This document shows, piece by piece, positions 6,229-7,925 of a stretch of DNA of 7,925 nucleotides (positions within the stretch are counted from its first letter, which is position 1; each line of letters starts with the position of its first letter). A program made the position numbers and the translations under genes. The DNA is taken from NCBI GenBank assembly GCA_946482365.1, contig CAMLQY010000053.1, positions 1-7,925 on the forward strand, in the 5' to 3' direction. The notes beneath the pieces are model-generated. The model searched no databases and was not told the origin of the DNA. It saw only the letters and a program-made list of their open reading frames with translations. The DNA is from an uncultured Actinomycetes bacterium (GTDB lineage: Bacteria > Actinomycetota > Thermoleophilia > Solirubrobacterales > 70-9).

Positions 6229-7305
6229 TCATCTCTCCTTGCTGCTGTAAAGGGGCTTGGAAGCTATCCGGGCCGGGCGGCGCTTGCCTCGCACGTCGAT
6301 CTCGACCTCGGTCCCGGGCTCGGCGAGGTCGGCGCGGACGTAGGCCATCCCGATCCCGACCTCGAGCGAGGGGGAGAAGGTGCCGGAGGTGACGGCACCC
6401 GCCGCCTCGCCGCCCGAGAGCACCGGGTTCCCCTGCCGCGGGATGCCGGCGCCCTCGATCTCGAACGGGGCGAGCTTCTCCGCCGTCCCCTCGCGGCGCG
6501 CTCGGGCGACGGTCTCCGAGCCGAGGAATCCCGTCCCCTCGGCGCAGCACCAGCCGAGGCCGGCCTCGATCGGGTTGCGGTCGGGGGTCAGGTCGTTGCC
6601 GTGCAGGTGGAAGCAGGCCTCGAGGCGCAGGGTGTCGCGGGCGCCGAGGCCGCAGGGGACGACGCCGGCGTCGAGCAGCTCCGCCCAGATCGCCGGCGCC
6701 ACCTCCGGGTCGATCAGCAGCTCGACCCCGTCCTCGCCGGTGTAGCCGGTGCCGCAGATCAGAGCAGGGCGGCCGCCGATCCGCGCTACGAGCACCCGCA
6801 TCCGCGCCGGCAGCTCGACCCCGAGGGCGCGGATGACGATGCTACGTGCGTGCGGCCCCTGCACGGCGAGCATCGCGTAGCGGTCGGCGACGTCGCGCAC
6901 CGCGACGTCGAAGCCGCGGCTCCACCGCCCCAGCCACTCCAGGTCAGCCCCATGGTTCGCCGAGTTGGTGACGATCAGGTAGCGGTCCCCGCCGAGCCGG
7001 TAGGCGAACAGGTCGTCGAGCACCCCGCCCTCCTCGTTGCACAGGCACGAGTACTGAGCCCCCCCGGTCTCGACCTTCGCCACGTCGTTGGAGAGCACCC
7101 GCTGCAGGAAGGCGAGCGCCCCCGGCCCCTCGACCTCGACCTCCCCCATGTGCGAGACGTCGAACATCCCCGCATGCGTCCGCACCGCCGAGTGCTCCTC
7201 CCGAATCCCCTCGTACTGCACCGGCATCTCCCAGCCGGCAAAGTCCACAAGCTTCGCGCCAAGTTCGACATGCTGCTCGTAGAGAGGCGTGCGACGGAGA
7301 TCCAC
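6229..7305 (-). CDS. gcvT: Aminomethyltransferase, glycine cleavage system T protein
   Basis: GcvT takes the aminomethyl group on lipoyl-GcvH and, with tetrahydrofolate, forms 5,10-methylene-THF, ammonia and reduced GcvH. The 358 residues match the usual length. Motifs: TPLYEQHVELGAKLVDFAGW (6-25), FDVSHMGEVEVEG (48-60), GGVLDDLFAYRL (93-104) with D97 at the position of the conserved catalytic Asp (D101 in E. coli), LAVQGPHA (146-153), GYTGEDGVEL (187-196), and GLGARDTLRLEA in the second half. The start is GTG at 7305, chosen because it gives the family N-terminus; no strong Shine-Dalgarno is visible. It is the first gene of the gcv operon, 144 bp downstream of ftsZ, separated by a large hairpin, so it probably has its own promoter in 7306-7373. 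Confidence 0.96.
   Translation of the reverse strand: MDLRRTPLYEQHVELGAKLVDFAGWEMPVQYEGIREEHSAVRTHAGMFDVSHMGEVEVEGPGALAFLQRVLSNDVAKVETGGAQYSCLCNEEGGVLDDLFAYRLGGDRYLIVTNSANHGADLEWLGRWSRGFDVAVRDVADRYAMLAVQGPHARSIVIRALGVELPARMRVLVARIGGRPALICGTGYTGEDGVELLIDPEVAPAIWAELLDAGVVPCGLGARDTLRLEACFHLHGNDLTPDRNPIEAGLGWCCAEGTGFLGSETVARARREGTAEKLAPFEIEGAGIPRQGNPVLSGGEAAGAVTSGTFSPSLEVGIGMAYVRADLAEPGTEVEIDVRGKRRPARIASKPLYSSKER
6235..6240 (-). promoter_or_regulatory. Ribosome binding site of gcvH, deciding its TTG start
   Basis: On the minus strand AAGGAG lies 7 nt upstream of TTG at 6227 and within the last codons of gcvT. It is the clearest Shine-Dalgarno in the gcv operon. It supports TTG as the real start despite an out-of-frame ATG in between. 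Confidence 0.7.
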
Positions 7306-7325
7306 GGGAACGCGCAGGCTATTGC

Positions 7326-7355
7326 TTGCACGCCAAACGTTGGTGGGCCGTGCAA
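7326..7355 (-). promoter_or_regulatory. Inverted repeat upstream of gcvT, candidate operator or leader hairpin
   Basis: On the minus strand TTGCACG (7355-7349) and CGTGCAA (7332-7326) are perfect inverted repeats. An inner CCAA-CGT-TTGG pair is continuous with the downstream arm and separated from the upstream arm by a 5-nt bulge. The element ends 20 nt before the gcvT GTG. It lies in the only space left for a gcv promoter after the ftsZ hairpin, so it may be a regulator site or a 5'-leader hairpin. It does not look like a glycine riboswitch. No convincing -35/-10 pair was found here. Confidence 0.5.
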
Positions 7356-7373
7356 TGAAGCTTGGATCACGCG

Positions 7374-7444
7374 GGCGGGGACGACGGGGGTCCCCACAGG
7401 AACTCCCGCGAACGCGGCCTGTGGGGACCCCCGCCGTCCCCGCC
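7374..7444 (-). terminator. Very long GC-rich hairpin after ftsZ, probable terminator without U-tract
   Basis: The arms 7374-7400 and 7418-7444 are 27 bp long and complementary with a single mismatch (GACGACGG against GACGGCGG). The 17-nt centre holds a further CCGCG/CGCGG pair (7406-7410, 7413-7417), leaving a 5-nt bulge, so the fold is almost 32 bp of paired stem. It starts 5 bp after the ftsZ stop and precedes the gcv operon, the right place for an ftsZ terminator. No T-run follows on the minus strand, so it would be of the U-less type reported for actinobacteria. The length is unusual for a terminator, and it could be a copy of a dispersed palindromic repeat. Confidence 0.7.
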
Positions 7445-7449
7445 GAGAG

Positions 7450-7925
7450 CTATTCCTTCAAGAAGCCCGGAACGTCGATGTCGTCGTCGCTGACCCGCAA
7501 TTTGCGGATATCGGTGTCCTCCGCCGAGATCCGCGGTTTGCTCTCGTAGCGACGACGCACCCGCTGCGGCGAGCGGGCCAGCAGCTCGAAGCCCTCGAAG
7601 CCGGTGGCGATGACGGTGACGCGGACCTCGTCGCGCATCGACTGGTCGACCACCGAGCCGAAGATGATGTTGGCGTTGTCGTCGGCCTCGGCCTGGACCA
7701 GCTGGGCCGCCTCGTTGACCTCGAAGAGACCGAGGTCCTCGGGACCGGTGATGTTGAGCAGCATCCCTGTCGCGCCCTTGATCGACTCCTCGATCAGCGG
7801 CGAGGTGATCGCCGCCTTGGCGGCGTCGAGCGCGCGGGCCTCGCCGGAGGCGGAGCCGACGCCCATCAGGGCCGAGCCGGCGTCGCGCATGATCGTGCGC
7901 ACGTCGGCGAAGTCGAGGTTGATCA
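7450..7925 (-). CDS. ftsZ: Cell division protein FtsZ, C-terminal part (5' end beyond window edge)
   Basis: FtsZ is the tubulin-like GTPase that forms the cytokinetic Z-ring. The frame is open to the window edge, with 157 codons from 7923 to TAG at 7450-7452. The first visible residues, INLDFADVR, are the T7 synergy loop, whose aspartates complete the GTPase site of the adjoining subunit. The C-terminal subdomain follows, with [40 protein letters not shown] and [21 protein letters not shown] short, charged linker of about 28 residues ([13 protein letters not shown]...) leads to the C-terminal conserved peptide [11 protein letters not shown], the docking tail for membrane anchors and regulators. 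The linker is shorter than is usual in Streptomyces or mycobacteria. The GTG at 7902 is internal. The missing N-terminal part holds the GTP-binding signature. Confidence 0.97.
   Translation of the reverse strand, partial: INLDFADVRTIMRDAGSALMGVGSASGEARALDAAKAAITSPLIEESIKGATGMLLNITGPEDLGLFEVNEAAQLVQAEADDNANIIFGSVVDQSMRDEVRVTVIATGFEGFELLARSPQRVRRRYESKPRISAEDTDIRKLRVSDDDIDVPGFLKE

Noticed and set aside
3157..6392. Two very long open frames on the plus strand (3157-4569 and 4662-6392) antisense to gcvPB, gcvPA and gcvH
   Set aside because: They lie opposite genes with unmistakable family motifs. Their translations are low-complexity mixes of Gly, Val, Arg, Leu and Asp, as expected from the complement of high-GC codons.
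7306..7449. Glycine riboswitch ahead of gcvT
   Set aside because: The conserved core of that aptamer is not present, and after the ftsZ hairpin only 68 nt remain, too little for the usual tandem form.

Overview
The window is about 7.9 kb of very GC-rich, gene-dense DNA in which the longest gap between genes is about 144 bp. It carries bacterial Ku with a lysine-rich tail, a stand-alone LigD-type polymerase, a split glycine decarboxylase (gcvPA/gcvPB) and the end of ftsZ. Together with the many GTG and TTG starts, this suggests a high-GC actinobacterium, probably a deep-branching one such as Thermoleophilia (Solirubrobacter/Conexibacter-like). The lineage is an inference from gene content and composition; no marker gene settles it.

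Layout from left to right. (1) Plus strand, 1-1737: the 3' part of ku, then a stand-alone LigD polymerase-domain gene 3 bp later. This is a two-gene non-homologous end-joining (NHEJ) operon; no ligase domain is visible. (2) Minus strand, 1741-2883: a PF01637-like AAA/STAND ATPase whose stop lies 3 bp from the convergent ligD-pol stop. Three copies of a CTACGTT-type palindromic unit, spaced 22-23 bp, fill the 45-bp gap upstream of it and run into its first codons. (3) Minus strand, 7305 down to 2929: gcvT, gcvH, gcvPA and gcvPB, the T, H and two-subunit P proteins of the glycine cleavage system. T/H and PA/PB are tightly packed, there is 36 bp between H and PA, and all four genes start with GTG or TTG. 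(4) 7306-7449: an intergenic stretch with an inverted repeat just upstream of gcvT and a very long GC-rich hairpin just after ftsZ. (5) 7450 to the right edge, minus strand: the C-terminal part of ftsZ.

How the genes work together: GcvPA/PB decarboxylates glycine and loads aminomethyl on the lipoyl arm of GcvH, and GcvT passes the one-carbon unit to tetrahydrofolate. The L protein (lipoamide dehydrogenase) is not here. Ku binds broken DNA ends and recruits the polymerase, which fills or extends them before ligation by an enzyme encoded elsewhere. The ATPase has no obvious link to either neighbour; with its repeat array it looks like a self-contained, possibly autoregulated cassette. That unit (about 1741-2928) is the least explained part of the window.
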